A DNA stretch of 64,000 nt from Imbricaverruca yamaguchii (taxonomy: Eukaryota > Arthropoda > Thecostraca > Neoverrucidae), in the NCBI GenBank assembly GCA_034440575.1, contig JAOTOL010001620.1, positions 1,335,001 to 1,399,000 of the forward strand, in the 5' to 3' direction. The position numbers were made by a program, and so were the translations under genes. Under the pieces are notes generated by a model. It was not told the DNA's origin. It searched no databases and saw nothing but the letters and a program-made list of their open reading frames with translations. Shown one piece after another: positions 1-10,478 of this stretch (position 1 is the stretch's first letter; every line of letters starts with the position of its first letter).

Positions 1-366
1 ATATGACACACGTACGCAACACACTGTCACCTGCTCAGAAATGAGGCCAGATCAGTGTGCCCACGATGCAACTCGTCTCTGACAGTACATCATATTCTGA
101 CATGTCACCTTTACGCACTGGAGAGAACTCAATACTGTGGGACCAACAGAACGCTCTCCAGCCTTCTTGGAGGTGACTCGGAATGCCTAGGGAATGTGTG
201 CCGCTTCGTTGTAAAAGCAGGTTTTCCAATAATATACCCGGGACAGTGAAGATGTCGTGCTAAACTGTACCACAAATGCATGTATCTGAGTAGGTAGTGC
301 ATATTGTTATGGGTGCAAAACGACCTACACAGGTCGATGCGCCCAAAAACCCCAATCATCATCATC
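1..366 (+). mobile_element. 3' end of a Jockey/I-like non-LTR retrotransposon with hairpin tail
   Basis: The frame ending at the stop near 249 reads as the extreme C-terminus of ORF2 after RNase H: CPRC, then SLTVHHILTC, an arginine-containing helix and a final hydrophobic stretch. This is the usual C-x2-C...LTV-HIL-C ending of Jockey/I-type elements. About 50 bp after the stop comes the GGGTGC...GATGCGCCC hairpin and an A/C-rich tail ending in (ATC)n at about 353-368. The copy is cut by the window edge, so its 5' extent is unknown. It is the best local example linking the dispersed 55-bp hairpin insertions to an autonomous retrotransposon. Confidence 0.75.
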
Positions 367-458
367 ATCTCATGACAAGTAGCGGGCAAGGGGCAACGGC
401 GCGACTCGTGTCTGTCCCCCAACCTGGCGGACGTACTCTGAGATCCGGCTGTTCGCAG

Positions 459-3400
459 GGCAAGTCGCGGAAGCGCAGCTCGTACCTGACGCTCAGTCTG
501 ATGGACGGCTCCGTGCTGCTCACCGTCAAGCGGGGCCGCAAGATCGCCCAGCTCGCCGCCGGCCACCACCTCAACGACGGCACCTGGAAAATGGTCAGAC
601 AACGTGTGATTCGTCGAGGAGCAGTGCCACTCGCTTCTGAACATCAACACTTGATGGAACTTTGCCTTGTCAGTGACTGATTTGGTCCCCCCCCCCAATA
701 TCTGGCGTGTTTAACATGGAACGTTATGAATGTATCCTGTCAGTGCTAGAGAGACTCACAGTAGATGCATTGCCCTAAAGTCCACACAACTAACAGTTGA
801 TACATTCATCGCCTGTCCCAGTGAATTTTGCACGGCGTCTACCGTTATTGCCATATTATGCAATATAGTAAGTATATTATGCAATGTGACGCAATTTATG
901 CAATACAATCATACATGCACTCGTTTCGTGTCTCGATGCCGGCGTATAATGTATGCTGGTGTTGCACATCACACAGTAGCGTAATTCGTCAGTCAACAAC
1001 GCACGTGACAGTGCAGCAATGTATGTACCAATGTACGTGTGCATTTCCTCCCCCAGCCGATTTCGTATGACGTCCATCGTTGCAGCTATATTATGCAATC
1101 ACACCTCCACGCCTTACACATCTATGCCAATTCACGCGTATGATGCATGTTGAAATTGGATATCACACGGTAGCGCAGTTTCTCAGCCAGCAGCGTACGT
1201 AACAGCAGTTGGTTGGTCCAGCTGCTGTGACCCAGCCCAGTGGTGACGCCGTCAGTGTCCGTCCTGCATCCCTGCGCGTGTCTTGCGGCGCAGTGTGGCG
1301 CGCCGCCTCACCTCGACGTCGCCCCCTGCCCAGGTGACGCTCGTCAAGACCAAGCGCAAGTACTCGCTGCTGGCGAGCGGCGCGCCGGCAGCCAGTCGAC
1401 GCGGCCCGCGCTCGTACCGCGCCGGCCGCGCCATCTATGTCGGCGGCATACCGCGCGCCGGCATCGAGCACAGGGGCCAGGACAGCAACTCGCGCGTGCC
1501 GGGACACAAGAAGCTCGACATGCTGGTGGGTGTGCCGTGGAGACGCGCGCTGGGCTGGACGGCTGGGACAGATTGTGTGGAATGGCAAAATTGTGGTGAG
1601 GCTATGCGTGTGGTTGCGAGTAGTCTAAGGGTGAGTAACCCGTCTCATAATCTAAAGATTGCGAGTTCGAATCTCACATGTCGGTACTGTTCGCCCGCGG
1701 CTAATCGCCGTGAGAGATTGACGACGCAGCATGACTCAATGGTCGATGTATCATGAAACTAATGACCAATCGAAGGTATGCGCGTGTTATATCTGTTGAT
1801 CTGTGTACACACTCGGTTCCATTGCCGGGAAGAACGCACTGGAAGTTGTTTTTAAGCAAAACATCCGTTTCCTCGGTACGGACTGTCTCGCCTTGCTAGT
1901 TCCTCATGTGCATCCCCGCGAATTTCGGATAGGACCGAGTGTTAAGATCTGCTGTTAAATACTGTGCCAAATGTATTCCATCTACTCTCGCCGCTGTCAG
2001 GCAGCCCTAGATCTCGGATCTACCTCCGGAACGCTGGCACATTGCGTCAGGCGCTGCACAGCTCCGACACGTTGTGAACGATTGTTCAAACGACGTGCGG
2101 CTGCGCTGAGAGTACGAGAAAGATCACAGGCTTTCGGTGTTAGCTGCTGCTAGTTAGCCAACTATACACGCAGCGTCTTGAAGAGGACGCGAAGACTGGA
2201 AGACTGCGTTTGTTTGTTTGTTTGTTTGTTTGTTTATTGGGTTGCTCTCGCCGCACTTCATATACAATCACGGTTAATGGCGCCGCCCACACTGCTTCGC
2301 CGGCGAGCCACGTGATTCGGAAACGTCCCGAGCGATACGAGTGTTGAGCCCGGGACATTTGGTACTCAGAGCTCAACACCTTAACCACTCTGCCATCCCG
2401 CCCCCCGGAGGTCCACGGCTGACCGCTACAACTGCTCCGCCCCCAGCAAACTGAGGGCTTCAAGGGATGCATGAAGCAGTTGAGCGTCAGCGGTCGAGTG
2501 ATCGACCTGCCGTCGGGGCGCAACATCATCCACCGGGTGGGCCAGTGCATGGCCCGGGTCGAGCTGGGCACCTTCTTCGGCGGAGATGCGTTCGCCGTTT
2601 ACGGTAGGTGCTGGTGGCCGCCGGCGTTCCTGAACGGGAGGGCGAGAGGAGAGGCGCATTGCCCTTTCCAACAGATGTGGTGTGTGACATTGTGTGCAGC
2701 TTAGATCCGGCGACCAAAAATTAAGCTCTCGTATTTTCAAATGATGTATACAAATATACACCTTTTTTGCAGTGAGTGATAGAAAAGAGTCGTGTGTGTG
2801 GGCTCCGCTACCAATGGAGTTGATTGGGATCGAACCTCGCATTATTAGAAAGGTACCATTACGCGTTGGGAACGTTGGAACGCGTTGGACGTTGTATGAA
2901 AAGAATGACTTCACAAATCCGAATACCACCCTCAGTCATCCCACCATGGCGATGCCGATGGCCATGTCCCTGGTGCACCCCTCGGTGACTGTCAAACACT
3001 ATCGATGATGTCCACAAAACGTAACTCTAAGCCACTCAGCCAGCCAGAGAAAAGTTACCGGTCGTAGTAGTGCGCACCTCATGGTACATTAATAAATGCA
3101 CTTATCAATGGTTTATTTTAGTGATCGAGCCCATTTTCAGCAACGTTGCTTGTATTTCTATCACACACATTGCATGGCGTTGCGAGACCTTAATCTCCGG
3201 CTTCAATGCCCCCATGAGTGCCATTTATTTTATATTCACTTGACATGCTCTATTAACATGTTGATTCGCTTGTCTTTACAGATGACGCGCTGAAGGTGGG
3301 AGACATGTTCGATATGCGACTTGACTTCAGAACGAGCCAGCTGAACGGCGTACTGCTCAGTCTCGGTCACCAGTCAGGCGGAGCCGCCCTGTCTCTGGAG

Positions 3401-4908
3401 ATAGCTGACGGCGAGGTGAGGTCCGGCCCCCTGTCTCTGGAGATAGCTGACGGCGAGGTGAGGTCCTGCTCTGTCTCTGGAGATAGCTGACGGAGAGGTG
3501 AGGTCCTGCTCTGTCTCTCCGGAGATAGCTGACGGACAGGTGAGATCCGGTCCCCTGTCCCTGGAGATAGCTGACTGAGAGGTGAGATCCGGTCCCCTGT
3601 CTCTGGAGATAGCTGACTGAGAGGTGAGGTCCCTGCTCTGATAGCTGACGGAGAGGTGAGCCCCCCTTTTTTTGGAAATAACTGAAGGGGGGGGGTTCTG
3701 TCTCTGGAGAAAGCTGAGTATGCAAGTAAGGTGTGAGTGGTGACATGAGGCCATTTTCGCTGCGCAATATCGTGTTCTCGGTGTACATGGGTGGGCGCCA
3801 GTCCACTGTGTGCACGTGAAATGTAAGCGGTTATATGAGGCCGTTTTTGCCCTGCAGGTCGTGTTCTCGGTGCACATAGGTGGGAACCAACCCATCCGCG
3901 CTCGCCAAAAGTTCCCCGCTAAATACATCGCCTGCAACAACGAGTGGCATACCGTGAAGGCCAACTACCTCAGGAACCAGGTAACCCGGCGGGGCAATGG
4001 ACCGCTTTTGGACGAGCATCTTCGCCACGTTCCGTTTTCACATTTTCTATCGAACACACTGAGAGCACCAGTCAGCATGGTCGTCCAGTTGTTCGAGTTT
4101 TAACATTGTTTTTCATTCCATAAAAGTACCATGGTTCACGACATTTAGTTGATACTGGACGTAGTTCGTGAAACTCCGGATTTGACGCGGTCCATGCGCG
4201 ACCAGATTGTTTTCATGCTCTATTCAGGAAGGACATCTGATGAAATCGAATGACCTGGCTTACTCTTTGCATCGTCAGGTGACCCTGAAGGTCGACAAAT
4301 ACCCGGAGCGCTATGGCTTCTCCGCCAGCAGTGCCACAGGGTCGTCGTCCGGCGCCCATCCACTTTACATCGGTGGAATGCCAGGTCAGTGACCCGTCGT
4401 CCGGTCAAATCCGGTTTATATTGCACTTTGGCAAGGTGCCCTCCCTGCATGAGTGTGGGCTGGGGGTGTAACGTCAATAGCCAGCTCGGTATATCAATAT
4501 CGTCCACGCACGGTCAAGAATTATCACGCTCACCAGGACACTCTCCATGCACGTATTTCATGACGTACATACAGTCAGGTGGTGGGCTGACATCTTGTCA
4601 CGCGATGCCGCACCAGAGCACGATGCACTGCCCGTGTTTGGAGCTGCATCGTGTCCGTGTCGGGAGCTGCGCTGCGCCCGTGTCGGGAGCTGGGGGCTGA
4701 CCGTGCGCTGCGCAGCCCCCGCCTGCCCAGTCAGCTGACCGGGACGTGTTCTGCGCCGGCAGCGGACGCCACGAACGCCGTCCTGCTGCGGGCCGACAAC
4801 TTCCAGGGCTGCGTGCGCAACATCGAGATCAACGGCGTGCGGCGCGACTGGACCGACATGGCGCAGCTGAGCAACGTGCTGCTCAACTCGTGTCCGGTGC
4901 AGACGTAG
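459..4908 (+). CDS. Laminin alpha chain, C-terminal LG4-LG5 domains (seven exons)
   Basis: Exons 459-590, 1334-1525, 2447-2603, 3282-3415, 3858-3980, 4279-4384 and 4763-4908 join in phase between GT and AG sites into 329 codons ending at TAG 4906-4908; the chain starts upstream of the window. Two laminin-G folds are visible. The first has DGTWK, AIYVGGIP, the FKGC cysteine (about residue 116) and a partner cysteine (about 142). The second has DMRLDFRTS, LNGVLLSLG, ADGE/VVFSVHIGG, NEWHTV, LYIGGMP, NFQGCVRNIEING and a terminal SCPV. LG4-LG5 of secreted laminin alpha chains bind dystroglycan and heparin in basement membranes. Perlecan or agrin is less likely because the protein ends right after the last LG cysteine, as laminins do. 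The sequence does not separate the alpha-1/2 type from the alpha-3/5 type. Introns hold SINEs and a tandem repeat made from exon 4's donor edge. Confidence 0.88.
1610..1755 (+). mobile_element. tRNA-derived SINE, family A (diverged)
   Basis: A tRNA-like head (TAGTCTAAGGGTGAGTAACC as A box, GAGTTCGAATC as B box) is followed by a body reading GTCGGTACTGTTCGCCC...CGTGAGAGATTGACGACGC...CAATGGTCGATG. The same head and body occur inverted near 7.3, 45.5 and 49.6 kb. It lies in the laminin intron between exons 2 and 3 and is more diverged than the others. Confidence 0.6.
2205..2405 (-). mobile_element. tRNA-derived SINE, family C, with (AAAC)n tail
   Basis: On the minus strand a head GGCGGGATGGCAGAGTGG, resembling a class II (Leu/Ser-like) tRNA 5' half, is followed by a body and an (AAAC)n tail, seen as (TTTG)n at 2210-2235 on the plus strand. 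It lies in the laminin intron just upstream of exon 3. Only one copy is seen in this window. Confidence 0.55.
3389..3716 (+). repeat. About 42-bp tandem repeat made of the exon 4 3' edge plus its splice donor
   Basis: The unit starts CTGTCTCTGGAGATAGCTGA and continues through GAGGTGAGG. It recurs about six times, then decays into a G/C-homopolymer stretch. The first copy is the true 3' end of laminin exon 4 and its GTGAGG donor at 3416. Each later copy repeats coding end and donor. The 42-bp period keeps the first two copies open in frame; a later copy introduces a stop near 3490. Confidence 0.85.
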
Positions 4909-6543
4909 CCGGCCGTCGGCTTGATGGGCGACTCGTGTCCGCGTCGGGGACGTGGGTCGCCTCGAGGCTCCGCTGGCGCCCCGGTGGTTCCCATCGACGG
5001 ACGCGACATCGACAGCTGGCGACACACTTGTATCGCGCGAATGGTTGTTTGTATTTATGTGTTTGAAACTAGACTGTCTGCTTTTAATTTTACTACGTCA
5101 TTCCCGCCCTGAGAGTAGTGAACAGCTTTACGTGGCCGAGCCCCTCTAACTCCTACCAGATGTCATGGTGTCGCTTCATGACAACACACGGGGCCAATTG
5201 GTTGGCGTGTAGTGTAAACGAACTGCAGTGCCGTGACACGGCATTCTGGGTGTGACGTTTCCAGTGTTATGACATCCACGTTTGTGGGTTTGAGCTCCAG
5301 GAATAATTGAGATACGAAAGTTGCCAATGGGATAATAACTTTTGAACAGAAACGCCGGCGGCTCTGACTATTGACGGAACTGCTCTGTGGAAGGTTTTGC
5401 ACATTTCTATGCAGAATTTTGTGCTGAGGTTATATGATTGCTATGCGATTTTTTATTTGAGAACTAATTGAGGGTATAGCTTTTGCAGCCAAGAAAGTTG
5501 CATCCTACAAACGCAGGCTATTTGATGCCACTCGCAGCTCCTTCCCGATGACTTAGATCTGTACCGTTAATTATTTCTGGGAGTAATTCTTGTGACTGGA
5601 TGGTTAGACATATTTATCTGGACCCACTTGTTCGCCGCGTACAACTGACTGGCAGCCTATTGAACTGTGCCACAGCGGCATCCTGCCGAGCTTAATGTTG
5701 TTCCTTTCAACTCGTGCGCCCAAAAAGCATCACAACACTTAACTATCGCACAGCTCTGATCATACATGCATCCAGAAGCTGTCTTAATTTGACATTTTGT
5801 ACAGTGTTTTAACGCAGCATGGGTCGTTTCCTGGAGATTCATGATTGGTAACGTAACCGACATTTATGGAGCTGTTACTATAATACTGACTATATAATTA
5901 CTATACTATAATATTGACACAGTACAAACCAATGCAGCGTACAATGCTCTGTGGCCAAATCAAGGAAGCTATCGAACAACTTCATGCGAGTGCAATGCTT
6001 AAGTACATCTAATCACCGCACGACATGAGTTTTTATGCGAGTGCAAGCACGCGACTGCTTAGAAGAGTGACCGTATTTCCGCTTGTGAACTACTTGATTG
6101 TGGAGAAAAGAAAATATGTTCATGGTTCACGAAGTTTGACAATGGATTCTGTTGGAAGGGAACTGAAAACTTGAGACAGCAATGTAATCCAATATTTTCT
6201 TTGGCGCATAATGGACACGCTACTGAGTTCGGAGATATGTTTCAGCACCATAACTCGTTGGCAATTTACATCAATCTTTCTTCACCACGCATAGAAATGC
6301 TGCTCGGTGAAACAGAATTTATTTAAATCACGGAATATCGTAAGTCCTTGCTTTTTACAATGGTGAAACAGGCTTCAGGTGTTCCTAAATAGATGGTGAC
6401 GACAAAGCTTTCTCCAATCAGGTATCTCCAATCAGGCATCCTGTTTTATCGCAAATATCCGCCGAGCTTCGTCCCTAGCATTCGTCAGCTCCACTCTATC
6501 GCCTGCCGAGTAAAAGTTCTTAGAGTGCTATTTGTCAGTGCTA
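4909..6543. other. Laminin 3' UTR and intergenic DNA, no further gene seen
   Basis: This follows the laminin stop. I see no exon-like conserved coding, no clear poly(A) signal close to the stop, and only short random ORFs. It becomes AT-richer beyond about 5.8 kb. Confidence 0.5.
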
Positions 6544-6631
6544 GTTACCCGATGTTATGGGCGCTACATAACCAGTAGCAGTTGATGCGCCCTTAAGCCC
6601 AAATAATCAATCAATCAGTTACTCGATGTTA
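6544..6631 (+). mobile_element. 55-bp hairpin-tail micro-insertion with 14-bp TSD
   Basis: Insert 6558-6617 starts GGGCGCTACATAACC after one T and ends in an AATAATCAATCAATCA-type tail. It is flanked by GTTACCCGATGTTA (6544-6557) and GTTACTCGATGTTA (6618-6631), a 14-bp target-site duplication with one mismatch. Confidence 0.85.
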
Positions 6632-6965
6632 GATACAGACGCCACTGACAGCCGCTGATTATCCTAGCCCTGAGTAACGTCAGCACATCACAGCTCTCCC
6701 GGCTGGAAGAGCCACCAACCCCCGCCCACTGGGAATTTCCACCGCCAGTCATGTCCGCCGTTTGCATGTGCACACACCTGTAGCTGGACGTCACCTACAG
6801 ACAACAGTGACGTCATCACCTCCAGAGGAGCACAGTGACGTCATCACCTCCAGAGGAGCACAGCGTCGGCAGCCGCACCAGCACGGCCGGCAGACCTCTC
6901 CGCCGGGGGCCAGACACGCTGGTCACCGGTCAGACGCGGCGCGGTGGGCGGAGCACTGCGATCGG

Positions 6966-7051
6966 CAGCCGGTCGATGCTGGGCGCTACATGGCCACTGT
7001 AGTCGATGCGCCCTAAGGCCCTAATAACTGACTAACCAGCCAGTCGGTGCT
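6966..7051 (+). mobile_element. 55-bp hairpin-tail micro-insertion with 15-bp TSD
   Basis: Insert 6981-7036 starts exactly at GGGCGCTACATGGCC and ends AACTGACTAAC-type. It is flanked by CAGCCGGTCGATGCT (6966-6980) and CAGCCAGTCGGTGCT (7037-7051), with two mismatches. Confidence 0.8.
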
Positions 7052-7235
7052 GGCGCGTTGTAGCCACGCCGAGAGTGTGGCGAGCGAGCGCGCGCCGCGA
7101 GGTGACCGGCCGCGAGTCGACTTGGGTGTCGTCGCTCAGCGGTCTCGCCGCGGTGAACGGCGACGAGAGCTCGCCTCGACACCAAACGTGGCTGCGGGCC
7201 AACGCGTCAGGTTAGGTCACACCGACATGGGCTGG

Positions 7236-7395
7236 CTGGCTATTGGTTTTACGACACATTGACCGTTGAGTCATTTAGCGTCGCTAATCTCTCGCGCCGA
7301 TTGGTCGCTGGCGAAGAGTAGCGACAAGGCGAGACTCGAACCCACAACCTTTCGATTGTGAGACGGGCAACTTACCCCTAGACCACTCGTCCCCA
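7236..7395 (-). mobile_element. tRNA-derived SINE, family A
   Basis: The minus strand begins GGGGACGAGTGGTCTAGGGG (A box) and carries GGTTGTGGGTTCGAGTC (B box). The body includes the ACTCTTCGCC and GAGAGATTAGCGACGC blocks and an AAAACCAAT tail. Approximate direct repeats (CCGACATGGGCTGG and CCGATGTAGACTGG) flank it. Confidence 0.75.
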
Positions 7396-7475
7396 CCGAT
7401 GTAGACTGGTGTTGCGTTGGTGGCAGTGTGGCTGACGACCAGTGGCTGCACAACGGCCTCGGCGGCCGACTCCCA

Positions 7476-7604
7476 CCCTGCGGCGAAGTTCGAACTGGTG
7501 GCGTGTCTGCAGGCGCAGCTCTGCCCGCCTGGTGTGGCCCTGTGGTCGGCGCTCTGCGGGCCAGGAGGCCGACACGTCTGCTGCCTGAAGACCGGCCCGC
7601 CACC
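7476..7604 (+). CDS. Possible CLIP-like cysteine segment upstream of a serine protease exon
   Basis: One frame reads ACLQAQLC, then SALCGPGGRHVCCLKTG. The C-x5-C spacing and the C...VCC ending resemble the second half of a CLIP domain, the regulatory module before the catalytic domain in arthropod clip-serine proteases. A proline-rich stretch (PPKWQPE, HEPPPAEEPW) follows in a different frame, so an unrecognised intron or a frameshift must lie between them. No His or Asp catalytic exon is seen nearby. This is a weak call: GC-rich DNA gives many open frames here. Confidence 0.3.
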
Positions 7605-7910
7605 GGCCCTCGCCCACGCGCAGCGTCGTATAGCTGGCAGCCGGACATGCCACCCAAATGGCAGCCAGAAGCACCGCACGAGCGGAACCACGAACCTCCA
7701 CCAGCGGAAGAGCCATGGCGACAGCCGCGAACTCCAGTCGAGTGGCTGTCGAACTCGCCGCAGACGGAGCCCACAGTCACCAACGACGCCCGCCCCTTCG
7801 TACCCACCCGCGTGGCCGTCCCAGCCGCCGTCGGCAGCTGCCTCTGGCCGCTGGTGCAGTGCGGTCGCGTCCAGCTAGGCAGCACGATCTGACGCCGCCG
7901 CCGGTGGCAG

Positions 7911-8231
7911 TCTGGTGTCGTGGGCGGCCGCGATGCCTGCAGCGGCGACTCTGGCGGTCCGCTGGTGCTGCGGCGCGCCGACAGCTCCTGCCAGCTGATC
8001 GGCCTGGTATCCGCCGGCGCAGGCTGTGGCAACGCCGACTACCCGGGCCTGTACACTAGGGTCAGCGCCTGCACAGACTGGATTCTGCAGAACATGGTCC
8101 AACGTACCTCGCACAACCCTGCGACGCGGTGTACAGCGCCCGATATCTGTAAAACAAACCGCGTGGCTGCCGCCAACTATCGACGAAAGAAAAACTGCTT
8201 CGGAAAATACAGGGCATTAATACGTCTCTAA
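7911..8231 (+). CDS. Chymotrypsin-fold serine protease, terminal exon with catalytic serine
   Basis: After an acceptor at GGTGGCAG the frame reads [17 protein letters not shown], the S1 catalytic-serine motif. It continues [30 protein letters not shown], the usual substrate-pocket strand and C-terminal helix, then about 45 residues of low-homology tail to a TAA at 8229-8231. The aspartate six residues before the catalytic Ser ([12 protein letters not shown]) predicts trypsin-like Arg/Lys specificity. Exons with the IVGG start, the catalytic His (TAAHC) and Asp (DIAL) are not visible upstream. This is either the last exon of a gene whose other exons are not recognised here, or a detached fragment. 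A poly(A) signal lies 28 bp after the stop. Confidence 0.75.
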   Translation, partial: SGVVGGRDACSGDSGGPLVLRRADSSCQLIGLVSAGAGCGNADYPGLYTRVSACTDWILQNMVQRTSHNPATRCTAPDICKTNRVAAANYRRKKNCFGKYRALIRL

Positions 8232-8259
8232 TGATAACATGACTTTTATTAGCTCAGGA

Positions 8260-8265
8260 AATAAA
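8260..8265 (+). terminator. Poly(A) signal AATAAA of the protease exon
   Basis: A canonical AATAAA begins 28 bp after the TAA stop. Its position fits a short 3' UTR for the protease terminal exon. Confidence 0.55.
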
Positions 8266-8439
8266 TGTAATTGGTCATCTCCATGGACACAATTACTTCT
8301 TTTTCCTATCAGTATTGAATCCGCTACACTCAGACATAGCTTAATACGAGAGTGTTCAAGGGATAGGCCCACTTTGTTGCGCCCCTTTTCAGCACTTCCA
8401 TGCTACCTCAAAATAATACTTGAATACTAGTGGATAGGC

Positions 8440-8936
8440 GCAAGGTTTGGGAACAGGGGAAAGACTAGCATGTCTGACCAGCTATGACCAACACACAGGA
8501 TCTTGCAATTTTTTAAAAATTATTATTTACTAACAGATGTCGCCCCGGTCGAAGGCTAAGCAACTGGCGGCGCCGGAAATGCCGTTATTTCAGCTGTCAC
8601 TGGGCAATCACTTTCGCCATCACTGGAGAGACTAACCGCTGTAGCAGTCGTGGTCAGGCTACTGGGACAGCTGTGATCGCTTGGGAGCCAGCACCACTAG
8701 GACGATTGTGGCCGTTAGGGCAGCCGTGACCACAGGGGTAGTCGGCGGTGACCTTTGTCACCGTCGACTGCCCCGGCTCGCTCCTCAAACGACTCGCGAG
8801 AGTGGGACACGAGAACTCTGTATTGACATGAGGGGGGGAGAGTTTTTTTTTGGGGGGCGTGCCGGACCATAAAGGTAATTTGCGCCGCCTTTAAAGGAAC
8901 ACGTTACATATATATTTATGAAAGAGAGTGTTACGA
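8440..8936. other. Unassigned spacer
   Basis: No gene or recognised repeat is seen. There is a G-run and T-run stretch at about 8832-8857. Confidence 0.4.
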
Positions 8937-10447
8937 TCAAGGTACAGGCAAGTGGACATTTACGGTGTTCCACTGGAGAAAAAGTCCCATTGCCGAACGT
9001 TTAGTGGCTGTCTGTGTTCCTAGACTGGGGTAGTGTCGGTGTCGAGTTGGGGAGAAAGGTTGAATCGGTGAACGGAGAGAGTGTTGGGAGGTGTCCCAGG
9101 CAGTGGTGGTAGCCTGGACCTGGTCGCACGGGTTCTGGGGGGGTGATTGGGTGGAGTGGCGGCGAGATTTGCGCTTGGGAGGCGCGGTGGGTCGCTCTGA
9201 TTTTGTGGGCTCGACGGGCATGGCAGGAGAAGCAGGTTCGGTCTGAGTGCTGGCCTCAGACGTGGTTTTCGGGTGGGTTTGGATATGTGTGCAGGATGTT
9301 GTGGGAGGTTCGGTTTGGCAGGAGATGGTGGCCTTGGGCTTGAGGTTGGTCTGGGTGGGTGTGGTGGCCTTGATTCTAGGCCTTGGTTTGGGTCGGCCGG
9401 ATGGGTGTGGTAGGGGCTGGGGCCCTGGAGGAGGCAGTGGTGGTGGGAAGGCTTCAGAGTGGTGAGGTCGGCCCTGGCCGGTTGGAAGGGGTGGCGCGAA
9501 AGGATACGGCCAGTTCCCATGGAGGATGGGTGGGTGCCAATGGGGGATGAAATGGAGGCCGGGTCTGAGATGGGGTGGGAGGGGAAGCAGCCCCATTCCT
9601 CGGTGGGGTTGACGTGGGATGACGGACTCGCGGTGGAAGGGGTGTGGCATGAGACCGGGTCGTGGGTGAAGGGGATGTGGATAAGGGCCAGGTCCGAAGT
9701 GGAGCGGATGTGGGAGCAGGCCCGGTCCTGGGTGGCGTGGGGTGGAAAGGAGTGGTGAGCGGCGAGGTCGAGGGGCAGTGGGCCGGGGAGTTCGGGGATC
9801 GGTGGGGCGGTTGAGGCGAGGGTCGGAGGAGCGTTGAGGAGGGAGTTGTGCCGGGCTCTGGGAGCCGGCTGCTGGTGGGATGGTCGGGCCGGTGGGGGCT
9901 GGTGTTGGAGGGGATGTGGGCTTAGGTGTGGAGAGCGTGGCTGCGTAGCTTCGGCCGGCGGTAGGTGCTGTGTGGAGAGGTGCAGTTGTGGTTGTGCGAA
10001 TGTCGGTGGTATTGTGACGTAGATGTTGTGTGGCACTCGGTGGATTGCCGCATGACGGCACACCTCCCTCTCCTGCCCACTTGAGGCAATTGGGGTCGGT
10101 GGCGGGGTGCGGCCCTGTGCAGCCTGCATACTTCCGTTCGGAAGAGTGGCAGTCGGATGTCGTGTGGTGGCCGGCGCACTGGCTGCACCTTGGAGTTGGC
10201 GACGTGCATGCGCCTTCGCCATGTCCGTACCGCAGACAGGACCGACACCGTAGTGGTAGAGGCGTACCTCGTAGGCCTTGTTCTGTATGTGTAAGTGTGA
10301 TGGCAGGTGTTGTGAGTCGAAAGTCAGTACGATTAGGTTGTGAGTTGAAAGCGCCTCCCGTTTGATCTGGCTGACTGTGGCTGTGAAATCCTTGAGTGCT
10401 GAGGCGTCGAAAAGTACGACGATGTTGTCGGTAGGTACGCTATCCAA
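8937..10447 (-). mobile_element. Gag-like ORF1 of a Jockey/I-type retrotransposon, frameshifted
   Basis: The N-terminal part (from 10447) reads VVLFDASALKDF, SQIKREAL and NLIVLTFDSQHLPSHL, the RRM-like region that precedes the zinc knuckles in Jockey-type ORF1. At about 10262-10268 the frame shifts by one base. The new frame gives three CCHC-type knuckles, RCRSCLRYGHGEGAC, RCSQCAGHHTTSDC and YAGCTGPHPATDPNC, then LKW. About 370 residues of proline/threonine/histidine-rich sequence follow, ending at 8937. ORF1 proteins of this type bind element RNA. The proline-rich tail is unusually long. No endonuclease or reverse transcriptase follows on the minus strand below 8937, so the copy lacks ORF2. 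The D1 element abuts its 5' side. Confidence 0.75.
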
Positions 10448-10478
10448 CTATGGGCGTAAATGTAGCACCGACTGGTGT

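Noticed and set aside
7271..8032. 253-codon minus-strand ORF
   Set aside because: It is antisense to the SINE and to the protease exon, which carries real S1 motifs on the plus strand.
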